Shown here piece after piece: positions 8,434 through 16,907 of a DNA stretch of 64,000 bases (position 1 is the stretch's first letter; every line of letters starts with the position of its first letter). Below the pieces are notes generated by a model. That model saw only the letters and a program-made list of their open reading frames with translations, was not told where the DNA came from and searched no databases. The translations under genes were made by a program, and so were the position numbers. This DNA is from DASZMX01 sp035551475 (GTDB lineage: Bacteria; Verrucomicrobiota; Verrucomicrobiia; Limisphaerales; Palsa-1400), in NCBI GenBank assembly GCA_035551475.1, contig DASZMX010000125.1:1-64000 (forward strand), read 5' to 3'.

Positions 8434-9171
8434 ATGTTCGGCAAACGCTTCCAGGCCTACCGCGCTGAAGCCCAAAAATTCCAGAGAGAACGGCCCCAGG
8501 TATACCGTCGCCTGCCGCTTTGGCAGTTTTATGCGCCGTGGCGGAAATCCCTCGGCCACGCCCAAACTCCGCTGCAGGATGAAGCTCCCTGGATCACTTT
8601 CGGCGCGCGCCGGTTCCTGGAGCAAATCCTTCGTTCGTCCGATCAGGTCTTCGAATACGGCTCCGGCGGCTCGTCCATTTTTTTTGCGCGTCGCGTCGCG
8701 CGTGTGGTCACCGTGGAGCACGATGCCGCTTTTATCGCCCAGGTGCGGGAGGCGTTGGCCAGGTTGCGCCTGAAAAATTGCGACCTCCGCCACATTCCGC
8801 CGGAACCGGACGCGGGTTGGACGCAAAAGGACCCCGCCGTGCCGGGGGATTACATTTCGAGCGCCGAACAATTCCGCGGCCAATCCTTCCGCGCCTATGC
8901 CACGGCCATCGATGCGCTGGGTGAATTCGACGTCGTGAGCGTGGATGGGCGGGCGCGGCCGGCATGTTTTCGCCATGCCGTGCGGCATGTGAAGCCGGGG
9001 GGCTGGATTATGCTTGACAACGCCGAGCGCGCCATTTATCGCGATGCTCACGACTTGATGGCGCGCGCCGCGTGGCCGTTGCGGGATTTTTACGGGCCCG
9101 GGCCGTATAACACCTATTTCTGGCAAACCTGCCTTTGGCAACGCCCGGCGCACGGGCCGCTTCCCGCATGA
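8434..9171 (+). CDS. Class I SAM-dependent methyltransferase
   Basis: This 245-residue protein has the SAM-binding motif I as VFEYGSGGSS (about residues 68-77), the acidic end of beta 2 in VVTVEHD, and the late motif FDVVSVDGR followed by VKPGGWIMLDN. The N-terminus is basic and aromatic. No specificity can be read from sequence; position suggests a sugar or glycan substrate. The 3' end overlaps the next gene by four bases (ATGA at 9168-9171), so the two are translationally coupled. Confidence 0.8.
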   Translation: MFGKRFQAYRAEAQKFQRERPQVYRRLPLWQFYAPWRKSLGHAQTPLQDEAPWITFGARRFLEQILRSSDQVFEYGSGGSSIFFARRVARVVTVEHDAAFIAQVREALARLRLKNCDLRHIPPEPDAGWTQKDPAVPGDYISSAEQFRGQSFRAYATAIDALGEFDVVSVDGRARPACFRHAVRHVKPGGWIMLDNAERAIYRDAHDLMARAAWPLRDFYGPGPYNTYFWQTCLWQRPAHGPLPA

Positions 9172-9836
9172 GCTTGCTCCGCCGTTTGCGCCGCCTTGTG
9201 GCGGGCTCGCCTGAGCGTTCCTTTGCGCTCAACGAGCTGGATTACAAACTCAAGCCGTACCTGGATTTCAAACGCGGTTTTTTCGTGGAAACCGGCGGCA
9301 ACGACGGCGTCTCGCAGAGCAACACGCTTTATTTCGAAAAATACCGGCGTTGGCGCGGCCTTTTGATCGAGCCCATTCCCGCGCTGGCCGAGCAATGCCG
9401 GCGCAACCGCCCACGCTGCCGGGTGGAAAATTGCGCGCTGGTGCCTTTTGATTATCCGCATCCCACGATCGAAATGCGCTACTGCAATCTCATGTCGCTC
9501 GTCAAAGGCGCCATGAAAAGCGAGGCAGCCGACCTGGACCACATTCAACGCGGTTGCAAAGTGCAGCAGGTCGAGACCTATGATCTGGTCGTGCCCGCCG
9601 CGACGCTCACCTCCGTTTTGCAACGGCACAAAGTTCCGCCGATTGATTTGCTTTCCCTCGACGTCGAGGGTTTCGAATTGAATGTGTTGCGCGGTTTGGA
9701 TTTGGAGAAGTATCGGCCGCGCTGGATGCTCATCGAAGCCCGGTTCCGCGCGGAAATCGACGCGCATCTGGCGGCCCATTACGAGCCCGTCGCCGAATTG
9801 TCCGTCCACGATGTGCTTTACAAAGCGCGCAGTTAA
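9168..9836 (+). CDS. FkbM family methyltransferase
   Basis: A 222-residue protein of the FkbM O-methyltransferase family. The diagnostic start of the domain is GFFVETGGNDGVSQSNT, followed by GLLIEPIPALAEQC, and later LLSLDVEGFELNVLRG, the strongly conserved 'D-x-E-G-x-E' motif. FkbM enzymes methylate sugar or polyketide hydroxyls; in polysaccharide loci they are taken to methylate surface glycans. The ATG at 9168 overlaps the previous stop (ATGA), which is why I prefer it to the earlier in-frame start at 9135. Confidence 0.85.
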   Translation: MSLLRRLRRLVAGSPERSFALNELDYKLKPYLDFKRGFFVETGGNDGVSQSNTLYFEKYRRWRGLLIEPIPALAEQCRRNRPRCRVENCALVPFDYPHPTIEMRYCNLMSLVKGAMKSEAADLDHIQRGCKVQQVETYDLVVPAATLTSVLQRHKVPPIDLLSLDVEGFELNVLRGLDLEKYRPRWMLIEARFRAEIDAHLAAHYEPVAELSVHDVLYKARS

Positions 9837-9839
9837 GCC

Positions 9840-10766
9840 GTGGCCACCACCGCTCCCATTGTTCTTCTCGCCTTCAACCGCCCGGCGTTGACCGCGCGGG
9901 TCTGGGAGCGCATCCGCGCCGCTCGTCCCACAGTTGTGCTGGCGGTGGCCGATGGTCCGCGACCGGGCCATCAAGGGGACGAGGAAAAATGCCGCGAGGT
10001 CCGGCGCATCGTCGAGCAAGGCGTGGATTGGGAATGCCGATTATTGACAAACTTTGCGCCGGCGAACCTCGGCTTGCGCGCCCGCGTTTCTTCCGGTTTG
10101 TCGTGGGCGTTTTCCGAGGTTGAGCAGGCGATCATCCTTGAAGATGATTGTGTGCCGGACCTGACTTTTTTTCGTTATGGCACGGAGTTGCTGGCGCGTT
10201 ACGCGGCGGAGGAGCGAGTTGGGGTCATCACCGGCGACAATTTTCAACCGCCGACCTTTGCCTGCGAGGCGAGCTATTATTTCTCGCGCTATCCGCATTG
10301 CTGGGGTTGGGCCAGTTGGCGCCGCGCGTGGCAATGCTACGATGATTCCATGGCGTTGTGGCCAAAGCTGAAAACAGAAAACTGGCTGGCGACGATCTTT
10401 TCCAATCCCGGCGAAGCCCGCTATTGGGAGGAAATTTTCGATCGCACCCACTCCCGGCAGGCCAATTCCTGGGCTTACGCCTGGCTTTTCGCCTGCTGGG
10501 CGAATCGCCTTCTCACCGCCACGCCCGAGAAAAATCTGGTGGCCAATATCGGCGCCGGGGCTGATGCGACGCATTTTCTGGCCCACGACCCGCTGGTCAA
10601 CGATAAATCGGTGCACGCCCTGGCTTTTCCATTGCGCCATCCCGCGACTCTCGAACTCAATGCCGCGGCGGACGCCTACACGCAGGCCCATATTTTCGGC
10701 GAAGCTGCGCCGCCGCCGCGCCCCAGCCTGGCCCGGCGCCTGCGTCATTTGTTTGGCGCGCCGTGA
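9840..10766 (+). CDS. Glycosyltransferase, GT2-like nucleotide-sugar fold
   Basis: The 308-residue product opens with APIVLLAFNRPALTARVWERI, a beta-alpha unit typical of GT-A glycosyltransferases of the sugar-transferase type that act on one NDP-sugar. ILEDDCVPDLTFFRY is the metal-binding acidic motif region, and the aromatic block PHCWGWASWRRAW, with WEEIFDRTHSRQANSWAYAW, is characteristic of this subfamily. The C-terminus is basic (ARRLRHLFG) and could contact membrane. The start codon is GTG at 9840, three bases after the FkbM stop. The sugar and acceptor are unknown. Confidence 0.8.
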   Translation: MATTAPIVLLAFNRPALTARVWERIRAARPTVVLAVADGPRPGHQGDEEKCREVRRIVEQGVDWECRLLTNFAPANLGLRARVSSGLSWAFSEVEQAIILEDDCVPDLTFFRYGTELLARYAAEERVGVITGDNFQPPTFACEASYYFSRYPHCWGWASWRRAWQCYDDSMALWPKLKTENWLATIFSNPGEARYWEEIFDRTHSRQANSWAYAWLFACWANRLLTATPEKNLVANIGAGADATHFLAHDPLVNDKSVHALAFPLRHPATLELNAAADAYTQAHIFGEAAPPPRPSLARRLRHLFGAP

Positions 10767-10835
10767 CCGCGTGCGTGCCTGCTTTTATCTTTTGCATTCT
10801 GGCCCACCGCTTTAAGCTGCCGCCTCGACGTTGAC

Positions 10836-11816
10836 ATGAAATTGCCCAAGCTGCTTCGGAAATCCACGCCGCCCGCCCGCGGCGCCGCCAGCATTGTGCT
10901 TGACGGGGAGGTCAGCGAAGAAATTCTCTCCGCCAAAGAGTTGCTGGAATCGGGCCGGGGCGCGGAAGCCTTCGCCGCGCTCAACCGCCTCAAGGCGCGC
11001 CGTCAGCCGGTGCGGCACGCCGATTATTTGCGCGCGCACTATTTTCTCCAGGCCAATTTGCCCGGTGACGCCGTGGTGGCGTTGCAGGAGGAATTGCGCT
11101 GGTTTCCTGATTCCAAGGGCGCCCAGGAACATTTGCGGCGCCTGGCGCCTCCGCCGGCGGCGGATTCGGTGAGCGATCCCGAGTTCGCGCGGCTGCTCTC
11201 CATCATTCGGCCGTATTCCATGCTGGGTGAGCCCCGCTTGTGGTCGCTTTTCCAATTGGGGAAGGCCGTGGGCTCTGAGGACCTTCCCGGCAATTTTGTC
11301 GAATGCGGCGTGGCGGGCGGAGGCTCGTCCGCGCTGCTCGCCGCGGTGATGACGACCCATGGCCGCCGGCCGCGTTGGATGTATTCATGTGACACCTTTT
11401 CCGGGCTGCCGGAAGCGTCCGCCGTGGACACGCATGATGGCGTCACCGCGCAAAGCGCGGGCTGGGGCGCCGGGACGTGCGCCGCGCCGGAAAGCTCGTT
11501 GCGCGAAGTCTGCGGCAAACTGGGAGTGAATGACCGCGTGCGCGCGGTGCGCGGCTTCTTCGCCGACACGCTGCCCGCCGCCCGCGCCGAGATTGGGCCG
11601 ATTGCGTTGCTGCATATGGACGGCGATTGGCATGAATCCACCCGCAATATTCTCGATAATTTATTTGACAATGTGGTGGCCGGCGGGCGAATTCAAATTG
11701 ACGATTACGGCTACTGGCAGGGCTGCAAGCTGGCCCTGGATGAATTTCAGCGCGAACGCGGTTTAAAATTTGAACTGCATCGCATTGATGAAACCGGCGT
11801 CTGGATGCGCAAATAA
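10836..11816 (+). CDS. TylF/MycF-type methyltransferase with helical N-terminal domain
   Basis: Residues ~105-326 match the macrocin O-methyltransferase (TylF) family: GNFVECGVAGGGSSALLA is the SAM motif, YSCDTFSGLPE follows, and the metal-binding acidic residues lie in ALLHMDGDWHESTRNIL and RIQIDDYGYWQGC. TylF enzymes are Mg-dependent sugar O-methyltransferases, consistent with a glycan-modifying role. The first ~105 residues are a TPR-like helical module (ILSAKELLESGRGAEAF...DAVVALQEELRWFPDS) not found in the core family. The next gene starts 4 bp downstream. Confidence 0.8.
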   Translation: MKLPKLLRKSTPPARGAASIVLDGEVSEEILSAKELLESGRGAEAFAALNRLKARRQPVRHADYLRAHYFLQANLPGDAVVALQEELRWFPDSKGAQEHLRRLAPPPAADSVSDPEFARLLSIIRPYSMLGEPRLWSLFQLGKAVGSEDLPGNFVECGVAGGGSSALLAAVMTTHGRRPRWMYSCDTFSGLPEASAVDTHDGVTAQSAGWGAGTCAAPESSLREVCGKLGVNDRVRAVRGFFADTLPAARAEIGPIALLHMDGDWHESTRNILDNLFDNVVAGGRIQIDDYGYWQGCKLALDEFQRERGLKFELHRIDETGVWMRK

Positions 11817-11820
11817 TATC

Positions 11821-12792
11821 ATGGCTTCTCTCAAACGGTCTTTAAAGAAAATCTTCGCGCCGCGGCCGCCCGATGAACCGGAGGTTTTCCGGCGGGTGCG
11901 CGAATGCCTCAAGGCGGGGCAGGGCGCTGACGGCTTGAAATTGATCCTCGCGGCGGAAGCCAGCGTAAAGGCCCTGCCGGAATGGCATCATTTGCATGGG
12001 CTCTGCTTGAATCTGGTGGGGCGCCACGAAGAGGCCTTGCGCGCGCTGGGCGCCGCCGTGGATGCTGATCCCAATCAGACGGCCGCGCGCACTTTGCGCG
12101 ATCATCTCGCCTGCGTCCTGGCCGATCCGGTCGCCGCGAAAATTCCGACGCACCAACGCTCGTGGGGCACATCACTGCCGCGGTCCACCTTGCTCGGTAT
12201 GCAGCAAGCCTTGCACAATTATAAGTATCGCGGCGTGCCGATGCTCAAAAATCCTTTTGACATCTCCATTTATCCATTGCTGCTCTGGCAGCTCAAGCCC
12301 CGCACGCTCATCGAAATCGGCTCCAAATCCGGCGGCAGCGCCCTTTGGCTTGGCGACATGATGGATAACTTTTCCATCGACGGTCATATTTACTCCGTCG
12401 ATATCGTGCGCGTGGACACCGTTTCGCATCCCCGCGTCACCTTTATGGAAGGCAATGGCCGCCGCCTCGAAACGGCCTTATCCGAGAGTTTTCTGCGCGA
12501 CCTGCCTCGCCCGTGGCTGGTGATTGAGGACGCCGACCACGCTTATGAAACTTCCAGCGCCGCCCTCAAATTTTTTCACCCCTGGCTCCGGGTGGGCGAA
12601 TATATTGTGATCGAGGACGGCATTATTTCCGATTTGGATAATGATCCGCAGTTCAACTCCGGCCCGCACCGCGCCTTGAAGGAGTTTCTCGGCCAGCATA
12701 GCCAACAATATGAAATCGACGGCGCCTACTGCGATTGCTTCGGCTACAACCTGACCTGGTGCACGAATGGTTTTCTTAAAAAAATCCAATGA
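11821..12792 (+). CDS. CmcI-like methyltransferase with TPR-like N-terminus
   Basis: A 323-residue protein. Residues ~130-320 resemble the CmcI/cephalosporin hydroxylase-type methyltransferase family: TLIEIGSKSGGSALWL (SAM site), IYSVDIVRVD, and WLVIEDADHAYETSS followed by GEYIVIEDGI, the acidic metal-binding residues. The N-terminal ~100 residues form a TPR-like hairpin (AEASVKALPEWHHLHGLCLNLVGRHEEALRALG), so this gene shares the helical-plus-methyltransferase layout of its upstream neighbour. ATG at 11821 is chosen, 4 bp after the preceding stop. The last 26 bases overlap the next gene in another frame. Confidence 0.8.
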   Translation: MASLKRSLKKIFAPRPPDEPEVFRRVRECLKAGQGADGLKLILAAEASVKALPEWHHLHGLCLNLVGRHEEALRALGAAVDADPNQTAARTLRDHLACVLADPVAAKIPTHQRSWGTSLPRSTLLGMQQALHNYKYRGVPMLKNPFDISIYPLLLWQLKPRTLIEIGSKSGGSALWLGDMMDNFSIDGHIYSVDIVRVDTVSHPRVTFMEGNGRRLETALSESFLRDLPRPWLVIEDADHAYETSSAALKFFHPWLRVGEYIVIEDGIISDLDNDPQFNSGPHRALKEFLGQHSQQYEIDGAYCDCFGYNLTWCTNGFLKKIQ

Positions 12793-13555
12793 CCGTCGCC
12801 TGACGCCCTCGTCCACGCTCCTTAACCTGGGATGCGGCGCCCGGTTTGATGCCCGCTGGACGAATGTTGATTTCCACTCCGCCGACCCGGCGGTGATCAG
12901 TCACGATTTGCGGCGCCCGTTGCCATTTGCCGATGCCGTGTTCGCCGCGGTCTATTCCTCCCATGTGCTGGAACATTTTTCGCGGCCCGACGCGACGGCA
13001 TTTATGGCCGAATGCCATCGTGTTTTGCGTCCGGGCGGCGTTGTGCGAGTGGCCGTGCCCGACTTGGAAATGATCGCGCGCCTCTATCTGCAAACGCTCG
13101 AAGCCGCCGCCGCGGGCGAACCCGGCGCGGCCCGTCGTCACGAGTGGATGACCATCGAATTGCTCGACCAAATGGTGCGCGAGCAAAGCGGCGGCGAAAT
13201 GCTCGCTTATTGGAAGCGGCGCCCCATGCCGGAGGAGGAGTTTGTCGTGCAACGCTGCGGTTGGGAAGTGCGCCGATTTCTGGACGCCTATCGCAATCAA
13301 CCGCCCAGTCCTCCCGCCAAGCCGCCGACGCCCGAACAAATCGCCAAGTTCCGTGAGACGGGAGAAAACCATAAATGGATGTACGACCGCGTTTCTTTGC
13401 GCGCGCTGCTGGAGGCGGCTGGTTTTAGCGACTGTCACGTTTGCGTCGCCGCGGATTCGCGTGTGCCGGGCTTCAACGATTATCGCCTCGATCTCAATGA
13501 CGACGGTTCCGTGCGCAAACCTGATTCGCTCTTCATGGAGGGAACCAAGCCCTAG
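12767..13555 (+). CDS. Class I SAM-dependent methyltransferase (Methyltransf_11-like)
   Basis: A 262-residue enzyme with TLLNLGCGARFDARWTNVD as SAM motif I, PLPFADAVFAAVYSSHVLEHF as the motif-II region and VLRPGGVVRVAVPDLE as motif III. This pattern is common for methyltransferases in polysaccharide loci. A helical insert with MTIELLDQMVREQSGGEML precedes the final strands. The start lies inside the previous gene (26-bp overlap), suggesting coupled translation. Substrate is unknown. Confidence 0.8.
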   Translation: MVFLKKSNDRRLTPSSTLLNLGCGARFDARWTNVDFHSADPAVISHDLRRPLPFADAVFAAVYSSHVLEHFSRPDATAFMAECHRVLRPGGVVRVAVPDLEMIARLYLQTLEAAAAGEPGAARRHEWMTIELLDQMVREQSGGEMLAYWKRRPMPEEEFVVQRCGWEVRRFLDAYRNQPPSPPAKPPTPEQIAKFRETGENHKWMYDRVSLRALLEAAGFSDCHVCVAADSRVPGFNDYRLDLNDDGSVRKPDSLFMEGTKP

Positions 13556-13560
13556 AGCCC

Positions 13561-14916
13561 ATGCGGATTGTCCAACTCTCGACCTCGGACATCCAGGGGG
13601 GCGCCGCCCGGGCGGCGCATCGGCTCGCCCAGGGTTTGCGTCGTGCGGGCCACGACTGCGCGATGCTAGTCAAACAAAAGTCCTCCGCCGACGATTGGGT
13701 GATTTCGTTTGGCGTGCTCGATCCGGCGCGGGAAGAGGCCGCGGCCCAGGTTTGGAAGCATTACATTCACGACCAACGATCCGCTCTTTCCAAAACGCAT
13801 TTTTCCCTGCCCATTCCCGGCTATGACATTTCTGCGCATCCGTTGATTCAATCCGCGGACATCATCCATCTCCATTGGGTCGCCGGCTTTCTTCGCCCGG
13901 CTGATATCGGTCGCTTGCAGCGCCTGGGCAAAGCCGTGGTCTGGACGCTGCATGATCAGCGCCCTTTCACCGGCGGCTGCCATTACTCGGCCGGCTGCCG
14001 CCAATTTGAAACATTCTGCGAGCAATGCCCCCAATTGCGCTCCGACGAAGCCGGCCTGGTGCTCGCCGCTTTTCAGGAAGCGCGCGCCCAGTGGCTTCCC
14101 GAATTCGGCGTGATTTGCCTGAGCCGCTGGATGGCCGAATGCGCGCGCCAATCCGCCATTTTGGGAAAAGCGCGCATCGAGATTATTCCCAACGGCCTCG
14201 ACACCGACGTTTTCCGCCCTGGCCGCGCCGCGGCGCGCCAGAAACTTGGCTGGGTTGCCGGCGCGATTTATTTTCTTTTCGGCGCGGATTACGTGGAAGA
14301 GCAGCGCAAAGGCTTTGCCGTCCTGCGCGCCGCGATTCTTCTTTGCCTGAAGAACAAAACATTTCGCGAAGGCGTGGCGGCGGGCCGGATTAATTTTGTG
14401 TTTTTCGGCGAACCTCCGGAATCCGCCGAACTCGGCTTCCCCGCGCGTTCTCTGGGACGCATCGCCGCAGAATCCGCGCTCGCGGAAATTTACGCCGCCG
14501 CGGATGCTTTTATGCTGCCGTCGCATGAGGACAACCTGCCCAACACCATGCTCGAAGCGATGTGTTGTGGGACGCCTGTGATCGGCTCTGCGGTCGGCGG
14601 CATTGCGGACACTATTCGCCACCTCGAAAACGGCTTGCTTGCGCCAGCCGGGGACGAACGGGAATTTGCGGCGCACATGCAGCGCATCGTCACCGATGAC
14701 GCCTTGCGCGCCCGCCTCAGCGATGCCTGCGCCCAAACCGTGCCGGCCGCCTTCAGCCTCGCGCGGCAGGCGGAGCGGTGCGTGAAATTTTATGGCGAAG
14801 AAATGACGCGCCTAAAACCTTCCGCCACGCCGCCCCCTCCGAGCGCGTTCGTTCTTCCACCAGTTCCGCCGCCGGCTCAAACCGGCGCGTGGCGGCGGCT
14901 GCGCTCTCTTTTTTAG
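13561..14916 (+). CDS. Glycosyltransferase family 4
   Basis: A 451-residue GT-B enzyme. The N-terminal domain starts MRIVQLSTSDIQGGAARAAH, whose glycine-rich loop is typical of WcaC/WcaI-like GT4 enzymes, and includes DIIHLHWV and VWTLHDQRPFTGGCHY. The C-terminal donor domain carries IIPNGLDTDVF, LPSHEDNLPNTMLEAMCCGTP (the EX7E motif that holds the nucleotide sugar) and VGGIADTI. The last ~45 residues are proline-rich and then basic (AWRRLRSLF), possibly a membrane-contact tail. It lies 5 bp after the methyltransferase gene. Confidence 0.88.
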   Translation: MRIVQLSTSDIQGGAARAAHRLAQGLRRAGHDCAMLVKQKSSADDWVISFGVLDPAREEAAAQVWKHYIHDQRSALSKTHFSLPIPGYDISAHPLIQSADIIHLHWVAGFLRPADIGRLQRLGKAVVWTLHDQRPFTGGCHYSAGCRQFETFCEQCPQLRSDEAGLVLAAFQEARAQWLPEFGVICLSRWMAECARQSAILGKARIEIIPNGLDTDVFRPGRAAARQKLGWVAGAIYFLFGADYVEEQRKGFAVLRAAILLCLKNKTFREGVAAGRINFVFFGEPPESAELGFPARSLGRIAAESALAEIYAAADAFMLPSHEDNLPNTMLEAMCCGTPVIGSAVGGIADTIRHLENGLLAPAGDEREFAAHMQRIVTDDALRARLSDACAQTVPAAFSLARQAERCVKFYGEEMTRLKPSATPPPPSAFVLPPVPPPAQTGAWRRLRSLF

Positions 14917-14955
14917 CGTGTTTCGCAGCTTGCGCGCATCCTATATTCCACGGCG

Positions 14956-15945
14956 ATGACCGCTCGCTCCAACTCCCTCGGCGTGTTGATTCCGACACGC
15001 AATTCCGCCGCCCTGCTGCCGGCGCATCTGGAGTCCATGGCGGAATGGATCGATCTGGCGGACGAAATTGTCGTGGTGGACAGCGCCTCGCGCGACGGGA
15101 CCCTGGAACTTTTGCGGCAGGCGCTGGCGGGGCGCCCCGCGCGGTTCCTTGCTCATCCCCCCGGCCTCTATCAATCCTGGAATTTCGGGCTGCAAAACAT
15201 CGGCGCCAAATACGTCTATATTTCCACGATTGGCGATGCGATCACGCGGCCGGGCCTGGAGCATTTGCGCCAGCTCGCCGCCCAGACGCCGTGCGATGCC
15301 GTCTTGAGCAAGCCCCGGTTTGTCACGGAAGCCGGAGAACCGGCGCCCGAGCAACGCTGGCCGATCGATGACGTTTTTGAACGCCTCACTTTTCCTGAAT
15401 CCGTGGTCTTGACGCCGGCGGATCAATTGATTTTTAGCCTCACCAATTTGCATGGCGCCTTGCTGGGAAGCTCGGCCAGCAATCTTTATCGCACGGCCTG
15501 TTTGCGCGAGCGTCCGTTCCCGGTTGATTTCGGGACCGTGGGCGATGGCGCCTGGGTCATGCAAAATATGTTGGATGTCCGGCTCGTGGCGACGCGCGGG
15601 CGGTTTTCCACGTTCCGCTTTCACGAAAAATCCTATTCCCTGGCCGATTACCAGGTGGATTCTCTTTCCCTGAAACTTTTTCGATTGGCGCAACAATCCC
15701 TGCGCCAGCGCGCCGCCGATCCGCGCGTGGCGCAATGGCTGCAGGAACTCCGCTGGCCGGAACTCGAAGCCGCCATGGAAATTTCCTTCGCCGATCACGC
15801 TTGCCTGGAATCCCACCGGCATAAATCAATTCCCTGGTTTTTTCATGGCGCCGCGTGGCGCGCGCGGGCCCGGCGCAACGACGCCGAAAATTTGATCCGC
15901 GCCATCAAGGATGAAATCCTGGCGCGCCGCTCCGTCGCCGCATGA
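14956..15945 (+). CDS. Glycosyltransferase family 2 (tandem copy 1)
   Basis: A 329-residue GT-A enzyme. LGVLIPTRNSAALL starts the fold, IVVVDSASRDGTLELL carries the first nucleotide-binding aspartates, and GLYQSWNFGLQNIGAKYVYISTIGDAI covers the usual DxD region as 'GDAI'. Its downstream neighbour is a clear paralogue over the full length, including the shared SSASNLYRTACL, FRFHEKSYS and IPWFFHGAAWRARARRN blocks, so the pair arose by gene duplication. Its last four bases (ATGA) overlap the start of that copy. Confidence 0.85.
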   Translation: MTARSNSLGVLIPTRNSAALLPAHLESMAEWIDLADEIVVVDSASRDGTLELLRQALAGRPARFLAHPPGLYQSWNFGLQNIGAKYVYISTIGDAITRPGLEHLRQLAAQTPCDAVLSKPRFVTEAGEPAPEQRWPIDDVFERLTFPESVVLTPADQLIFSLTNLHGALLGSSASNLYRTACLRERPFPVDFGTVGDGAWVMQNMLDVRLVATRGRFSTFRFHEKSYSLADYQVDSLSLKLFRLAQQSLRQRAADPRVAQWLQELRWPELEAAMEISFADHACLESHRHKSIPWFFHGAAWRARARRNDAENLIRAIKDEILARRSVAA

Positions 15946-16907
15946 CCGCTGTGCTTCCCATCGGCGTGATGATTCCGACCCGCAATTGCGCGTCGCTCAT
16001 TCCGACGCATCTTTCGACGCTGCAACCTTTGCTCAACCTGGTGGCGGAGGTGGTGGTAGTTGACAGCGATTCGACCGATGGCACGGTGGATTTGTTGCGG
16101 GCCGGCTTGGCGCATCCGAACGTCCGATTTCTCAACCATCCACCGGGCTTGTACCAATCGTGGAATCACGGGCTCAAAAACATTCGATCGCCGTACGTGT
16201 ACATTTCCACCGTCGGCGATTCCATCACTCCGTCCGGGTTGATTCATCTGCACGAAAATGCCCAGCGCCTCGGCGTGGATGCGGTCGTCAGCCGGCCCCG
16301 CCTGGTGGATGAAGGGGGAGCCGCGCTGCCGGATGGGCGCTGGCCGATGGATGACGCGTTGCGGCGGCTGTCGCTGACCGCGCCGCGGACGCTGACGCCT
16401 GTGCAGCAGTTTCTTTTCGCAGTGACCAATCTTTCCGGGGCGTTCATCGGCAGCTCCGCCAGCAATCTCTATCGCACCGCCTGCCTTCAGGCGCGCCCCT
16501 TTTCCGCGGATTACGGCATTGCGGGCGATTGCGCGTGGCTGATCGAGAATGTGTTCGAGGTCTCGGTCGCGCTATCGCCCGAGCGATGCTCGGTCTTTCG
16601 ATTTCACCGCAAGGCGTATGCGCCGCAGGATTACGAGGTCACGGCGCCCGCGTTGAAATTTCTGCGCCTGGCGCAAACGGTCGTTCGCGCGCGGGCGCCT
16701 CAGGAATTATTATTGGCGGCGCGCTGGGATGAATTGGAGCCGCTGCTGGAAACCGCCTTGACCGCGCATTATGAATTGGAAGCGTTGCGCCATCATTCGG
16801 TTCCGTGGTTTTTCCATCCTACTGCGTGGCGGGCTCGCGCCCGGCGCAATCGCGCTGAGAGCCGGATCGAATCGATCAAGACACAGGTTTTGGGAGCGCT
16901 TTCATGA
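15942..16907 (+). CDS. Glycosyltransferase family 2 (tandem copy 2)
   Basis: A 321-residue paralogue of the preceding gene, with the same landmarks: GVMIPTRNCASLIPTHL, VVVDSDSTDGTVDLL, GLYQSWNHGLKNIRSPYVYI, 'GDSI', SSASNLYRTACL and VPWFFHPTAWRARARRN. Divergence is spread along the gene, so the duplication is not recent and the copies probably add different sugars or act at different positions. ATGA overlaps join it to both neighbours (15942-15945 and 16904-16907). Confidence 0.85.
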   Translation: MTAVLPIGVMIPTRNCASLIPTHLSTLQPLLNLVAEVVVVDSDSTDGTVDLLRAGLAHPNVRFLNHPPGLYQSWNHGLKNIRSPYVYISTVGDSITPSGLIHLHENAQRLGVDAVVSRPRLVDEGGAALPDGRWPMDDALRRLSLTAPRTLTPVQQFLFAVTNLSGAFIGSSASNLYRTACLQARPFSADYGIAGDCAWLIENVFEVSVALSPERCSVFRFHRKAYAPQDYEVTAPALKFLRLAQTVVRARAPQELLLAARWDELEPLLETALTAHYELEALRHHSVPWFFHPTAWRARARRNRAESRIESIKTQVLGALS

